In this document: in pieces, positions 47,660 to 58,560 of the stretch | How positions within the stretch are numbered: the first letter of the stretch is position 1 | Layout: each line of letters begins with the position of its first letter | Assembly (NCBI GenBank): GCA_025175895.1 | Contig: CM046001.1 | Span: 24,500,314 to 24,564,313 of the forward strand | DNA from: Wurfbainia villosa | Lineage: Eukaryota > Streptophyta > Magnoliopsida > Zingiberales > Zingiberaceae | Length of the DNA stretch: 64,000 nt | Direction: 5' to 3' | The notes under the pieces: generated by a model | Databases searched by the model: none | Told to the model about the DNA's origin: nothing | Seen by the model: the letters and a program-made list of their open reading frames with translations, nothing else | Translations under genes and position numbers: made by a program

Positions 47660-49302
47660 CGAAGCATGTATGTGTTTCGTTTTTGTAGTTTTTATATTAG
47701 ATATAAAAATTACAGATTTATATGTTTCTGTAAATTTTCTTATTTTATAGAATTTTTGGGTATTTTTCTCGTAGAGTCGAAGCAACGAGTGTTGGGACAC
47801 TCGTAGGCTTCAACCGTCGAGAAAAACTCTCCGAATCGGCGAGTTCTCGCTTTAGGTTTTTGGGACAGCGACTTAAGTCACTATAAGATCATTGTAGGGA
47901 CACTCGCGAAGTTTATTTTGCGAGTAGGGGCGCTGTCCCTATCCCCGAAAGGGGCCATGTCCCACGATCGCGCCCGGAAACCGCTTAGCGGGACCGTTAC
48001 GGAGAGTTGACTCATAAATTCGAAATAAATTAGGAAAAATTATAGAAATTTCTGTAAAAATACATAATTTAGAATTATGTATAATTCTGTGATTGTCATG
48101 GCCCAATGACCCCAATTTGATTGAATAAGTGTGTTGTAATTCATAATACGGCCTGCGTGCCGTTTTGTGGTTGTGCGTGTTGTATAGTGTATGCGACCTG
48201 CGCGTCGTACCTCTTATTTTGAAATTCTAGTTGTAATTAGTTTTTAGACTCGAATGTAACTCGAGTTTCATATTTGTAATGTACAAAATGGAGCGGTGGA
48301 AAGTCCACTCGAAGACGAGATTACGAGAAGGGTGACGACGACACATGGCGGTCAAAGGAAGCGCTTGGAGAAGCCGCTAGCCTTAGGTTGACCGTCCGAT
48401 CTTCTCATTGGCTTGAGAAGATCGTAGTAGGGCCATGACTATATCACATTTAATGATATATATATATATATATGTTGATATATATATATGTATATTTAAT
48501 TGATTTTGCTTGTATGTATGTGATGCATGCTAGTAGAAAAATGTTTGTATGTGTATGATGCATGCTAGGTTAATTTTCTTGTATGTATATGATGCATGCT
48601 AGAATAATTAATGTATGTATATGATGCATGCTAATATAGGATAATAAAGGCCTAAATGCGTATAAGATACACATTACGATTAGATTAGATCATAATCGAA
48701 TCAACTCGAAAATGCCTACTGAGCCTTGATACCCATCACTACCTCGATCATTTGTTGTTGTTGAATCTGCCAAAGCGAGCAGCAACATATTATCTTGGTA
48801 GGGTGCGGAGGGACAATCTTGGTCCCGCCTATCACGACTCGGGTTAGAGTAAGCTCAATTAGATTGAGCAAAACTAGTTAACTCAATTGGATCGAGTAGA
48901 ACTATAGGCATATTCCAATCGTTGGAAAGATAGGTTAAGATCGCATTTACACTAAATCTTGGGCGATTTAGCCAAAGCTAACTCAAGGTCTTTTGTAAAT
49001 GTGGGTCTTAATCCTATAAACAAGAGTTGCATAGAGATGTAATCGGTAATGTGTTACCCACCGATCGTACTAAGTCTTGGGCGATTTAGCCAAAGCTAAC
49101 TCAAGGCTTAGTATGATGTGGATCTTGTCCTGCAAGAATTATAGCTAGTTTGTATGAATCTAGTAAAAGTGATTTGACCACATCCATAACTCGATTCTAC
49201 AAAATTCCTATAATTTAGTGGGAGCATCATTTGATTAAAGGCCTAATTAAATGATAAAAGGAATATGATATTAATTCTCTGCATTGTATGTTGTAGATAA
49301 CT
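47660..49302 (+). other. Copia-2 leader with repeats
   Basis: No gene. It contains a (TA)n run (48458-48492), about four copies of a 34-36-bp unit built on GATGCATGCTAG (48497-48640), and two copies of the TTAGC-CAAA-GCTAA hairpin (48958-48987, 49076-49105). The AAAGGCCTAATTAAATGAT stretch just before gag is shared with Copia-1 and Copia-3. Confidence 0.75.
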
Positions 49303-49740
49303 ATGTCGACAAACACGAACACTCTCTCTACGATCTGTCCTTGAGAAGGACAGGCTCAATGGAGCAAATTTCCTGGACTGGTACAGGAACCTGAGAATTG
49401 TTCTCACCCAAGAAAGGAAGGTGTACGTCCTGGAGCAGCCCATTCCGGAGGCACCTCCTGCCACTACCTCGCGAGATGACAAAGATGCTTACAAGAAGCA
49501 TCAAGATGATGCATTAGATGTGTCATGTCTATTGCTCGCGACCATGAACTCTGAGCTTCAGAAGCAACACGAGTTCATGAATGCTTATGATATGGTTGGA
49601 CATCTTCGTCAACTGTATCAAGGACAAGCTAGGCATGAGAGATATGAAGTCTCTAAGGCATACCTGGAAGATCTTAAGAAGAAGAGAAGTGAGACTTCTA
49701 CTTCAGGTATAAATGTTATAGAAGTCAATCTATCTATTTC
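49303..49740 (+). pseudogene. Copia-2 gag with internal in-frame deletion
   Basis: Start codon at 49303. A 2-base loss near 49320 relative to Copia-1 puts the ATG out of frame with the rest. From 49322 the frame is open through 50623: LRSVLEKDRLNGANFLDWYR, then capsid N-part. At about 49660 the text jumps from RYEVSKA straight to YLEDLKKK. Compared with Copia-1, about 140 codons are missing: the capsid C-part and the entire zinc knuckle. The reading frame is kept across the junction. Confidence 0.85.
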
Positions 49741-50626
49741 TTCATCATGGGTATTAGATACCGGATGTGCATCTCACATTTGTACCAATGTGCAGGGGCT
49801 GAGAAATAGCAGGGCATTGACAAAGGGCGAGGTGGACCTACGAGTAGGCAATGGAGCAAGGGTTGCTGCTGTTGCTGTAGGAACTTATGATCTATCTCTG
49901 CCCTCTGGGCTTGTATTAGAATTAGATGAATGTTGTTATGTGCCTGCCTTAACCAAGAACATCATTTCAGTTTCTTGTTTGGACAAGAAAGGATTTTCAT
50001 TTATAATAAAGAACAAATGTTGTTCAGTTTATTTAAATGATATGTTCTATTGTAGTGCACCTCTAATGAACGGACTCTACTTTCTAGACTTAGAGAGCCC
50101 TATCTATAACATAAGTACCAAGAGGTTCAAGTCAAATGAGTTGAACCAAACTTATCTTTGGCATTGTCGCTTAGGTCACATAAATGAGAGTCGCTTATCT
50201 CAGCTCCATAAGGATGGGCTGCTAGACTCATTTGATTTTGAATCATATGAGACATGCGAGTCTTGCCTTTTAGGTAAGATGACCAAGACTCCCTTTAGTG
50301 GACATAGCGAAAGTGCAACAGATTTGTTAGGACTTATACATAGTGATGTATGTGGTCCTTTCAATGTATTCTTTGCTAGAGGTGGTTCTGGTACTTCATT
50401 ACATTTCGATGACTTCAGTAGATATGGTTATGTGTATCTTATGACACATAAATCTGAATCCTTTGAAAAGTTCAAAGAATTCAAGAATGAAGTACAAAAC
50501 CAGCTTGGCAAGAGTATTAAGATACTTCGATCAGATCGAGGTGGTGAATACCTTAGCCATGAGTTTCGTGACTATCTAGCTGAGTGTGGGATTCTATCCC
50601 AACTCACTCCTCCTGGAACACCATAG
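49741..50626 (+). pseudogene. Copia-2 protease and integrase N-part
   Basis: Continues the gag frame: WVLDTGCASHICTN (protease active site DTG), then YLWHCRLGHI..CESCLLGK (zinc-binding H-H-C-C) and the integrase core with Asp in HSDVCGPF and Asp in DDFSRYG. Sequence around 50370-50400 (FFARGGSGTSLHF) differs from the Copia-1 GGYQYFITF block, suggesting small compensating indels. The frame ends at TAG 50624-50626, where Copia-1 has CAA (Gln), just before the GVSERRNR Glu block. Confidence 0.9.
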
Positions 50627-51094
50627 TGGAATGGTGTATCCGAAAGGAGGAATCGTACCCTATTGGATATGGTACGATCTATGATGAGTCACACAGATCT
50701 TCCTATATCCTTTTGGGGATATGCTCTGGACACAGCAGCCTTTACCCTTAACCGTGTACCATCCAAGGCTATGGTAAAGACAACATATACGATATGAACA
50801 GGGAAAAATCCCAAGATGTCTTTTATGAGGATTTGGGGCTGTGAGGCTTACGTTCGACGTCAAGTCTCGGCATAAACCGAGACCCAAATCCGATAGGTGC
50901 TATTTTGTTGGATATCCCAAGGATACAAAGGATATTACTTCTACATTCCCCCACAAGACAAAGTGTTTGTGGCAAAGACTGGGATTTTTCTAGAAAGGGA
51001 TTTTGTTTCTAGAAAAACTAGTGGGAGTACCTTCGATCTTGAAGAAATTCAAGATAAGGACCATAGCACTAAGGCCTTGATGGAGGTTGAATAG
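50627..51094 (+). pseudogene. Copia-2 integrase C-part
   Basis: Resumes in frame with NGVSERRNRTLLDMV (catalytic Glu kept), then a TGA at 50795-50797 matching the Copia-1 stop. IWGCEAYVRRQVS follows, then a frameshift near 50875, and GYKGYYFYIPPQDKVFVAK. It ends at TAG 51092-51094, again at the same place as in Copia-1. Confidence 0.85.
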
Positions 51095-52150
51095 GAACCA
51101 CAAAGTGTTGTGGGTGATGAGGTTGTTGCATAAAGAGTTGTGGAACAACCACCTGTCCAAGTAGACCTACCTCTTCGCAGGTCTGATAGGGTACGTCGTC
51201 AGCCTGAGAGATACTCATTTCTCTTGTCTGACCATGATGACGTTATGCTCATTGAGAATGAGCCTACCTCCTATCAGGAAGCTGTGATGAGCCCAGATTC
51301 TGAGAAATGGCTAGACGCCATGAGATCCGAGATGGAATCCATGTACACTAACCAAGTATGGACTTTGGTTGATCCACCTGAAGGGGTCAAACCCATTGGG
51401 TGTAAGTGGGTCTTTAGGAGAAAGACTGACATGGATGGAATTACGCATACCTATAAGGGCCGATTGGTGGCTAAAGGTTTCAAGCAAATTCATGGTATTG
51501 ACTATGATGAAACCTTTTCTCCAGTGGCGATGTTTAAGTCCATTCGGATCTTGCTTGCTATTGCAGCATACCACGATTATGAGATCTGGCAGATGGATGT
51601 CAAAACTGCGTTTCTGAATGGAAACTTACTCGAGGATGTGTACATGACACAACCTGAGGGTTTTGTAGATCCACAGCATACTGGGAAGGTATGCAAGCTG
51701 CAAAGGTCCATTTATGGGCTAAAGCAAGCTTCTCGAAGCTGGAATCTTCGATTCGATGATGCGATCAAACAGTTTGGTTTCATCAAGAATGAAGATGAAC
51801 CCTGTGTCTACAAGAGGGTTAATGGGAACACAGTTGTGTTCCTTGTATTGTATGTGGATGACATACTACTCATTGGGAATGACATCCCTTCGCTACAGTC
51901 TGTGAAGACTTGGCTGGGGACGTGCTTCTCAATGAAGGACTTAGGTGAAGCAGCCTGTATTCTAGGCATAAAGATCTATAGAGATAGATCTAAGAGATTG
52001 CTTGGCCTAAGTCAGAGTACATACATTGACACGGTATTACTTCGGTTTGCCATGCAGAATTCCAAGAAAGGACTTCTGCCGATGTCACATGGTGTGAGTC
52101 TTTCGAAGACTCAAAGTCCCTCTTCTAGAGAGGAGAGACCGCATGGATAA
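51095..52150 (+). pseudogene. Copia-2 reverse transcriptase
   Basis: After a TAA at about 51131 a frame of 336 codons (51140-52150) covers the RVT_2 domain: GVKPIGCKWVFRRKTD, YKGRLVAKGFKQ, DETFSPVA, WQMDVKTAFLNG (first Asp), EGF, LYVDDILLIGND (YVDD), KDLGEA. These RT motifs are all intact and closer to consensus than in Copia-1 (for example MDVKTAFLNG against MDFKTTFLNG). The frame is lost at the end in a stretch rich in indels. Confidence 0.93.
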
Positions 52151-52660
52151 GATCCCTTACGCATCTGCTATAGGATCTATCATGTACGCCATCTTTGTGT
52201 ACTCGTATGCTTTGAGCATGGCGAGTAGATACGATCGAGATCGGTGGCGTCCTTTGGATAGCAGTCAAGAATATTCTTAAGTACTTGAGAAGGACTAAAG
52301 AATATTTCTTGATATTTGGAGGCGATGAGGAGCTAGCTGTAAAGGGTTACAGTGATGCCAGCTTCCAAACTGACCAGGATGATTATAGATCGCAGTCAGG
52401 GTTCGTGTTTTGCTTGAATAGGTAGCACTGTGAGCTGGAAGAGTTCCAAGCAGGACACAGTTATTGATTCTACAACAGAGGCCGAATATATCGGTGCTTC
52501 TATCTCATTCGTGAGATTGTCGATCGAGGAGATGTGAAGATTTGTAGAGTACCCACAGAGGCTAACATCGCAGATCCCTTGACCAAGGCTTTGGCACAGA
52601 AAAAGCATGATGGTCACACTAGGTCATTGGGTATTAGATACTACGGTGATTGGCACTAGT
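52151..52660 (+). pseudogene. Copia-2 RNase H, disrupted
   Basis: Recognisable pieces in changing frames: GYSDASFQTDQDD (first acidic), STTEAEY. Then the text jumps at about 52492-52503 to YLIREIVDRGDVK, skipping roughly 170 bases present in Copia-1 (17015-17190), so the second active-site Asp (CDNNGA) is lost. The last part retains ADPLTKALAQKKHDGH. Additional indels sit at 52195-52260 and 52420-52430. Confidence 0.8.
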
Positions 52661-52673
52661 GCTAGTGGGAGAT
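52660..52673 (+). other. Copia-2 polypurine tract
   Basis: TGCTAGTGGGAGAT abuts the 3' LTR, as in Copia-1. Confidence 0.75.
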
Positions 52674-54476
52674 TGTTAGTGAAAGCCCTAGAGTCAATCA
52701 TATGATGATTGTTGTATGGACTTTATTGTATCATATTCCTATTTATAAAGGCATGGTTATTATATTTACTTGTATTGGTGCCAAATAACTAAATATAATA
52801 ATGTCCTTGAGTAGTAGGTTCTTATCTATATCAATCGATTGGTTGAATCGATAATGAGATGATATAGAGAACACTACTCTTAATCATTCCTAGTCGAGTA
52901 CTAACATTCAGGGACAATGTTAATGCGTAGAGACTAGCATGTAGGTCAACAAGATGACTTGATCTCACAAGTCATGGATATGAGATATCAAGTTGACACA
53001 TGGGTATGCATTGGAGAATGTATACTGAATGACCCGCCATGAGAAAGTATCGTGGATCGTTATATGAGTGTCATATACTTTCTCATGTGGCTATTAGTAT
53101 GACTATTAGTCCTTAGACCTGAAGTCACCATGGTTCCCTACATAAGGAGTTGCATACTTTGGCTTTCAAAACGTCACCCGTAAATGGGTGGACTATAAAG
53201 CGATTCGGGTATGTAACAAATTATGCGGAGGGATGTGAGTGATGTAGATGGGATCTATCCCTCCTATATGACAGGGGTGACATCGATATTCTTGATAGAG
53301 TGAGACCACGAAGTGCATGGCCATGCCTAAATGAGTCAATATGAGATATTGAGCTCATTTGATTAGAGTGAGTCTACTTGGAGATCAAGATTTAGATTGT
53401 ACCGAGGATGACACGGTCTATGCCTCGATTGGTCAATCTAGATGTCAAGGATAAAGGGACATTGTCACATATTGTGAGAGTCACAATTAGTAGTCACAAA
53501 GGTGATGTTGGAGCTCAACATTCTTGTAACTTGGGTAGCAATGATGTGTTGCTAGATACCGCTCATTGCTTATGTTCCTAAATCGGTTTAGGGACATTGC
53601 CAACGTTACAAGAACCTATAAGGTCACACACATAAGAGCAATTAGATGGAGATTAGGTTCATATGATGAACCATGAGGATTAGGTTCATGGGATGAACCA
53701 AATTGGATTAAGAGTAATCCAAATTAGACTAATTGAGTTAGACTCAAGTTGATTCAAGTGTTGAATGAGTCTAATTTAGATTTGATTAATCAAATCAATT
53801 TAAATTAAATGAATAGAGATTCATTAAATTAAATTGACTTGAATCAAATGGTTGGATTTGATCAACCATGGGAGATATGAGGTCAAGTTTGACTTGACTT
53901 GAGAGGGAAGATGAAAGGTCAAGTTTGACTTGACCAAATGCCATGTCATGATGATGACTTGGCATGGCCGGCCAATGATGATGTTCCACATCATCATGGA
54001 CACATCATGGGGTGCCACCTCATAAGGGAGACCAAGAGCCATTGGCTCTTGGAGTTACATGCATGCATGTAACCCCCTTATAGTGGGTTATGGATGATGT
54101 GAAGTTAAGTGGTGTAACTTCATCTTCTTCCTCTTCTCTTCCCTCAAGCTCTCTCTTCCTCATCTAGCCATGAACGTCCAAGGGGTGCTAGCACACTCTA
54201 GGATGCTTTTCTCCACCTATTGCTTGTGTGGATACCGATAGAGGAGTGTACACTTGACACTCTCGAGTTCCGGCGAACCTTTTGGACGAGCGGGATAAGC
54301 GAAGGGCGTCGCTACGAGGGTAACACTCTCACCTTCTAGATCTAAGGTAGATCTAGGGTTTTTATATAAACACATACATGTTTTGTTTTAATACATCTTC
54401 GCACGGATCCGTGGCCGGGGCTTCCGAGGTTTCCGCAACGCAAAAAGCGGTTTTTGCGGCTCGGAAAAACCCAACA
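52674..54476 (+). repeat. Copia-2 3' LTR
   Basis: 1803 bp, near-identical to 45851-47640. Palindrome GTTACATGCATGCATGTAAC at 54054-54073. Ends CCCAACA. Confidence 0.94.
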
Positions 54477-54481
54477 CTTTA

Positions 54482-54640
54482 CGTTAATGAAAATTCAATT
54501 TTTATTGATAAAAAGCATTCTAGAAATAAATTTTATTTTTTAAATTCTCAATATCATGATAATTGGCCTAAGGACAACTCTAGACTAATTAGCTCAAAAA
54601 TTGCCCTACCTAAGGAAAATGTTAGAATTCATGCAAACTA
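54482..54640 (+). pseudogene. Element Y gag, third part
   Basis: Joined through the CTTTA duplication to 45845, the frame reads YVNENSIFIDKKHSRNKFYF and LISSKIALPKENVR, a Lys/Asn-rich gag tail. After that the sequence changes character. Confidence 0.5.
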
Positions 54641-55648
54641 TATGGAAAAAATCCTACATTGGTATCAGAACAAACGTAGGTTTGCTTTTGTTTGTGTGAA
54701 TTTAATCTGTGAATTTCACAAGTTCATTGGAGAAGATGAACAGTATTTTTGTCGAGTGATTACCAAAAGATAAAAGTGTCACCTGAGCACCTTACGTGGT
54801 CAAGATAGGAGAGTGCGAAGCGCTTGGCTTTTCTCGAGTGGTTCCCAAGTGGGAAACCATTCGTCGAGTGATTCTCGAATGGGAATCCTGCCTATTGTGA
54901 CTTTCCCGAGTGGGAATCCTGCCTCTCGTGGCTTTACCGAGTGGGAAAGAGTCGCCGTGATTTTTACTCAGTGAGAAGAAATGACAGTCGAATAGCTTTT
55001 CTCCGTAATTTCCCTAGTGGGAAACTGTCCTCTGTCGCGAGTGCTACTCGTTGAGTCGGGTAACAGAAGTGAGGGATCCACAGAAGTTCACACTGGTGCT
55101 TGGGCATCGAGCACCCACCCGGGCATAGATGCTCAGGTGTGCAATGCCCGAGCAGTGCTCATCACTACGGCAGGCGAACAACGCTCGAGCACAAAAGTTG
55201 CTCGGGCGATGATTGTACTCACTCTATGCATGATCGGGAAAAGTTCTACTCGGGCAGAGCATGAAGGATGCTCGGGCGCCGAGCATAGGCACTCAGTGTG
55301 GCGGGAAATCATGATGTGCACAATCACCCATTCTGCTCGGGTGACACAGTGCACAGGCAGAGTGTCAGAACTCCGCGCCAGTCGGGTAATGGATAGGGAG
55401 AGAGGTCGGGCATGGGAACGTACAACTCTTCTTCTTGTGCGAGAAACACGCTCGAACAATGCGAATGTGTGCTTGGGCATGGTGCTCGGCACACTCAGTC
55501 GAGCGACAGAAGAACAATGCTCCGACGAGAAAGTTGTGCGCTCGGGCTTTGTGCTTAGCACGATAAGAAACTCATTATGCATGAGAAGAGCTCGTGCTCG
55601 GGGCTTTGTGCTCGGACAACACTGTTGGTGCTTGGTGTGGTGAGTAGT
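54641..55648 (+). other. unassigned repeat region with primer-site-like start
   Basis: ATCCTACATTGGTATCAGAACAAAC at 54648-54672 looks like an LTR end (CTACA) followed by a weakened Met-tRNA primer site. From 54830 to 55010 a degenerate unit around GAGTGGGAATCCTGCC is repeated about three times. From 55080 to 55640 GCTCGGGC-type words recur many times. Long frames on both strands (208 and 179 codons) mirror each other in this low-complexity GC-rich text, have no recognisable domain and are not called. Confidence 0.4.
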
Positions 55649-56981
55649 TGATGCACGCGAACGCGACCTCAAATCTCACGACGGAGACCGTCGAGGACTC
55701 GAAGTGTGCACTTGCACTCAACGCCCGCAAGTGCACGGATGTTGTCAAGTAATAAAAGATTATCGATCCCATAGGGACTGGGATTTGAATATCGATATGT
55801 TCAATGGTTGAAATTTGTTCGGAAGTAAACTCTAAGAGGTTTCAATTTGTGAGGGCAGTCGGTGGACTATACTCTATACGGTGTCACGCGGAGGAAGAAG
55901 GGAGCGTGCCAGGGTCTTCAAAGGTGATTCTAGGACTTCGGTTTCGCTTGTGTGTCGCAAAACAATGTTGTCAACTGACATTGTCTAGACGTTTGGCTAT
56001 GGTTTTGTGGAAGGGACATCATACACTCTCTCGATGAGCCACCGCATCTATCGGGAGCTATCTCCACCTTAAAAGGATGGGATAGACGGTATGAGGATGC
56101 CGAATCAATCCCTACGATGAACCGTTTTCGGTTCCATCACATCCTTCTACCCACGATTACAGGAGATCTGGTTTACCCCTAGGTTCCTTGTATAAAATCC
56201 CCTAAATCTTAGATACGAGGGTTGTCACCCCTCGTATCGCCTAGGCACAGTAGGTAGAAAACCAAACACGCATAGATATAGTTTAAACAACTTCCAATTG
56301 CCAAATTAAACTTAAAGATAGAATTTAACATGAACCAACATGTAATGTGCACACAAGCTACTCCATAATCTTAGAATCGAAGGAACTACTCCATATATAT
56401 AAAGGAGGAATCACAAAGCATGTACATGTTCAAATACATCAGAAATAAAATGCATGAACGAGGGATTACAATGCTTTCGTGGTCTTCTCTACGGCGTTGA
56501 AGTGCAAAGCGTGGACCTCCTGCGGCGTTCCTCCTCCCCGTTGCGAGTTCCCGAAGCTTTTTAGGGCTTCGGTGTGCCGTCGTGCCTCCTCCCTAGGGTT
56601 TGGGCGGAGCCATCCTTATATAGACAATACCTCGGACTGCTGCAAAATCCAGAAAAAGCCCTAGTCATGCAAATCTAGCGGGCCGCCACACGGCCAGGCT
56701 GTGTGCAGCCTTGGGGTGGTTGATCTCGCCCATTGGACACGGTCGTGTGTAGCCACATGCCCTGACTGTGTCCCACTCTGCGTCTAGCTGCAAAAATTAA
56801 GCCTTTTCCCCAAAGGCTATCCTGCACTTTCAAAAAGTACAAAAAAAGGCCCGGACCTCGGGACCGAGGAAAATAGGAAATGCGTGCAAAATAGAGTGAC
56901 ATATGCATGAAAACTAACATAAAACATAATGAGATGTGAGCGAAAATTACTCCTAAAACCCTATATGTTTTGCTCACATCA
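55649..56981 (-). repeat. Element Z 3' LTR
   Basis: 1333 bp, TGATGCACGCG..GCTCACATCA on plus. Matches 60116-60529 at the start. It contains CCGTG/CACGG motifs at 56692-56775. Confidence 0.8.
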
Positions 56982-56995
56982 CTTTCCCCAGACTT
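56982..56995 (-). other. Element Z polypurine tract
   Basis: Minus strand AAGTCTGGGGAAAG directly before the LTR start TGATGTGAGC. Confidence 0.7.
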
Positions 56996-57404
56996 AAATC
57001 TTTATTTGTCCTCAAGCAAATCTCAGTGCCATGAAAATTAAAAGGATATTGTTTCATACTTAGCATGTTAACTAAATTTATCAAGTGGTATTTACAATCA
57101 AAGCAAAATAAATATGTTCTAGAAATTCACTCAGTTAGCTCCTCATGCTTGTGCTAAGCGAATCATTCTTAGGGGATGCCCGTTCCATGGTGAGTTAAGT
57201 CGTCATCCCATAGTTTTCTTAAGGTCTCCGACTCTTAGGCACTTACCTTCCCAAAGCGAGGGTCGTTCTCTAGATCTAGCATAAAGTCTCAAAGACGTGC
57301 TCGGTATTGAGAGAAATTGGTAGGTGTTTCTCCAGTAACCTAACTCGGTCTCAAAGGGGCACCTAGCTATTTCCACCCACGATAACTATTTTTTATCCCT
57401 CATA

Positions 57405-57487
57405 ATCTTCTCTCTCTCTCTCTCTTTTTTCTTTTCCTTTGTTTTCTTTTTCATCTTTTTCTCTTTCTCTTTTTTTTTCTCTTCTCA
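57405..57487. repeat. polypyrimidine tract
   Basis: About 80 bases of almost only C and T, beginning with (TC)n. Short minus-strand Lys/Glu/Arg frames here are artefacts. Confidence 0.85.
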
Positions 57488-58429
57488 CTAGGATTTTGAT
57501 TTTTCCAAATGGGCTTACACAATCCGAGCATCTCCAGTAACTAAAAATGCTAAACCTAGAGTCACCTATGGATCCCAAAGTACTAGACTACTGAGATGAA
57601 TCATAACTAGATATGTACTAGATTCTCCCTTTCAGAATGTTCGACATTTGTAGGTGTAAAAATAAAAGCTAACAAGTGTAAGTCTAGAATATTCATTAGA
57701 GTGAATAAAATAAAATACCACGAGATAAATGAAATTAAGCTACCTATGGGAACAACTTGTATATTTAAAAAAAAAATACAACTAAGGCAACTTTACAAAT
57801 AACAAAAACTAAGTACTGAAAGAGACTCAACAACCCATGCATGAATAAATGAATGAATGATACCAGAAAAGAAACTACTGCTAGAAAGCAAACAAAATAA
57901 ACTTTGGGGTCTCCCCCAGATTTATATGAAAGAATACCTCTAATATTATCGTCGAGGCGGGAAGTCTGGTAGTCTCGGCATGTCAGGCTCCTAGGAAAAC
58001 CTAGTGCTAAGCCGCTGATGCCACATATACATGTGGTCGATCTGAGAGCTGGCGGATGCAGCGACCGCTCTGTGCTCCTCCTCCCAGGCCCACTATGCCT
58101 GCTGGGCACACATATGTTGCCGCATCTCCTGGTGGTAGGTGGCCTCCTCCTGATGTCGGGCATCCTCCTCTTGAAAGTAAATACGGGCCTCGTCGTAGAA
58201 GTCCTCGGCCCACTGGAAGTGCTCCCGTAAGCCTGTCAACTTCGCCTGCGTATAGGAGCTATGATCATCCCATCGCTGCCCCTACATCTGCTTCTCGGCA
58301 TATATATCATCGAGGCATGATCAGAACTCTGAGAAATCGTAGGCAAAAGTACCTGCATCCTGCTCAAAAGTAGGAAAAGAAAACGGTGCAGGTGTAGGAT
58401 TTTCACGTGGACTAGGGGGCACGACACAA

Positions 58430-58560
58430 CCGTGTGAAATCACACGGCTTGACCGTGTGCACCTCTAGAAGTCAAGGCATGCCCGTGTGAAAACACACTG
58501 CCTGACCGTGTGCAACTCTAGAAGTCAGGGCATGGCCGTGTGAAAACACACGGCCTAGCC
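58430..58560. repeat. CCGTGTG hairpin array in element Z
   Basis: Three units, each a stem of 7-9 bp with an AAAA or AAAT loop. The last is GGCCGTGTG-AAAA-CACACGGCC. The units are spaced about 51-53 bp, with shared CTCTAGAAGTCA between them. Confidence 0.8.

Larger units (their letters stand above)
45851..54476 (+). mobile_element. Copia-2: Ty1/copia LTR retrotransposon, partly deleted
   Basis: LTRs 45851-47640 and 52674-54476, target duplication CTTTA at 45846-45850 and 54477-54481. It has the same copia order as Copia-1 and clear protein similarity to it, but different LTRs. LTR pairs are nearly identical, so insertion was relatively recent. Still, gag lacks a large internal part, the integrase has stops, and RNase H is deleted, so the copy was probably defective already when it moved or has decayed unevenly. 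Confidence 0.95.

Noticed and set aside
48458..48640. Regularly spaced short repeats considered as a CRISPR-like array
   Set aside because: Tandem units without distinct spacers inside a plant retrotransposon leader.
55017..55643. 208-codon plus frame, with a 179-codon minus frame opposite
   Set aside because: Both arise in the same repetitive GC-rich text and mirror each other; no domain, no gene context.
58018..58373. Opposed frames of 60-132 codons in element Z
   Set aside because: Mutually antisense, no domain, no start context; considered noncoding internal sequence.
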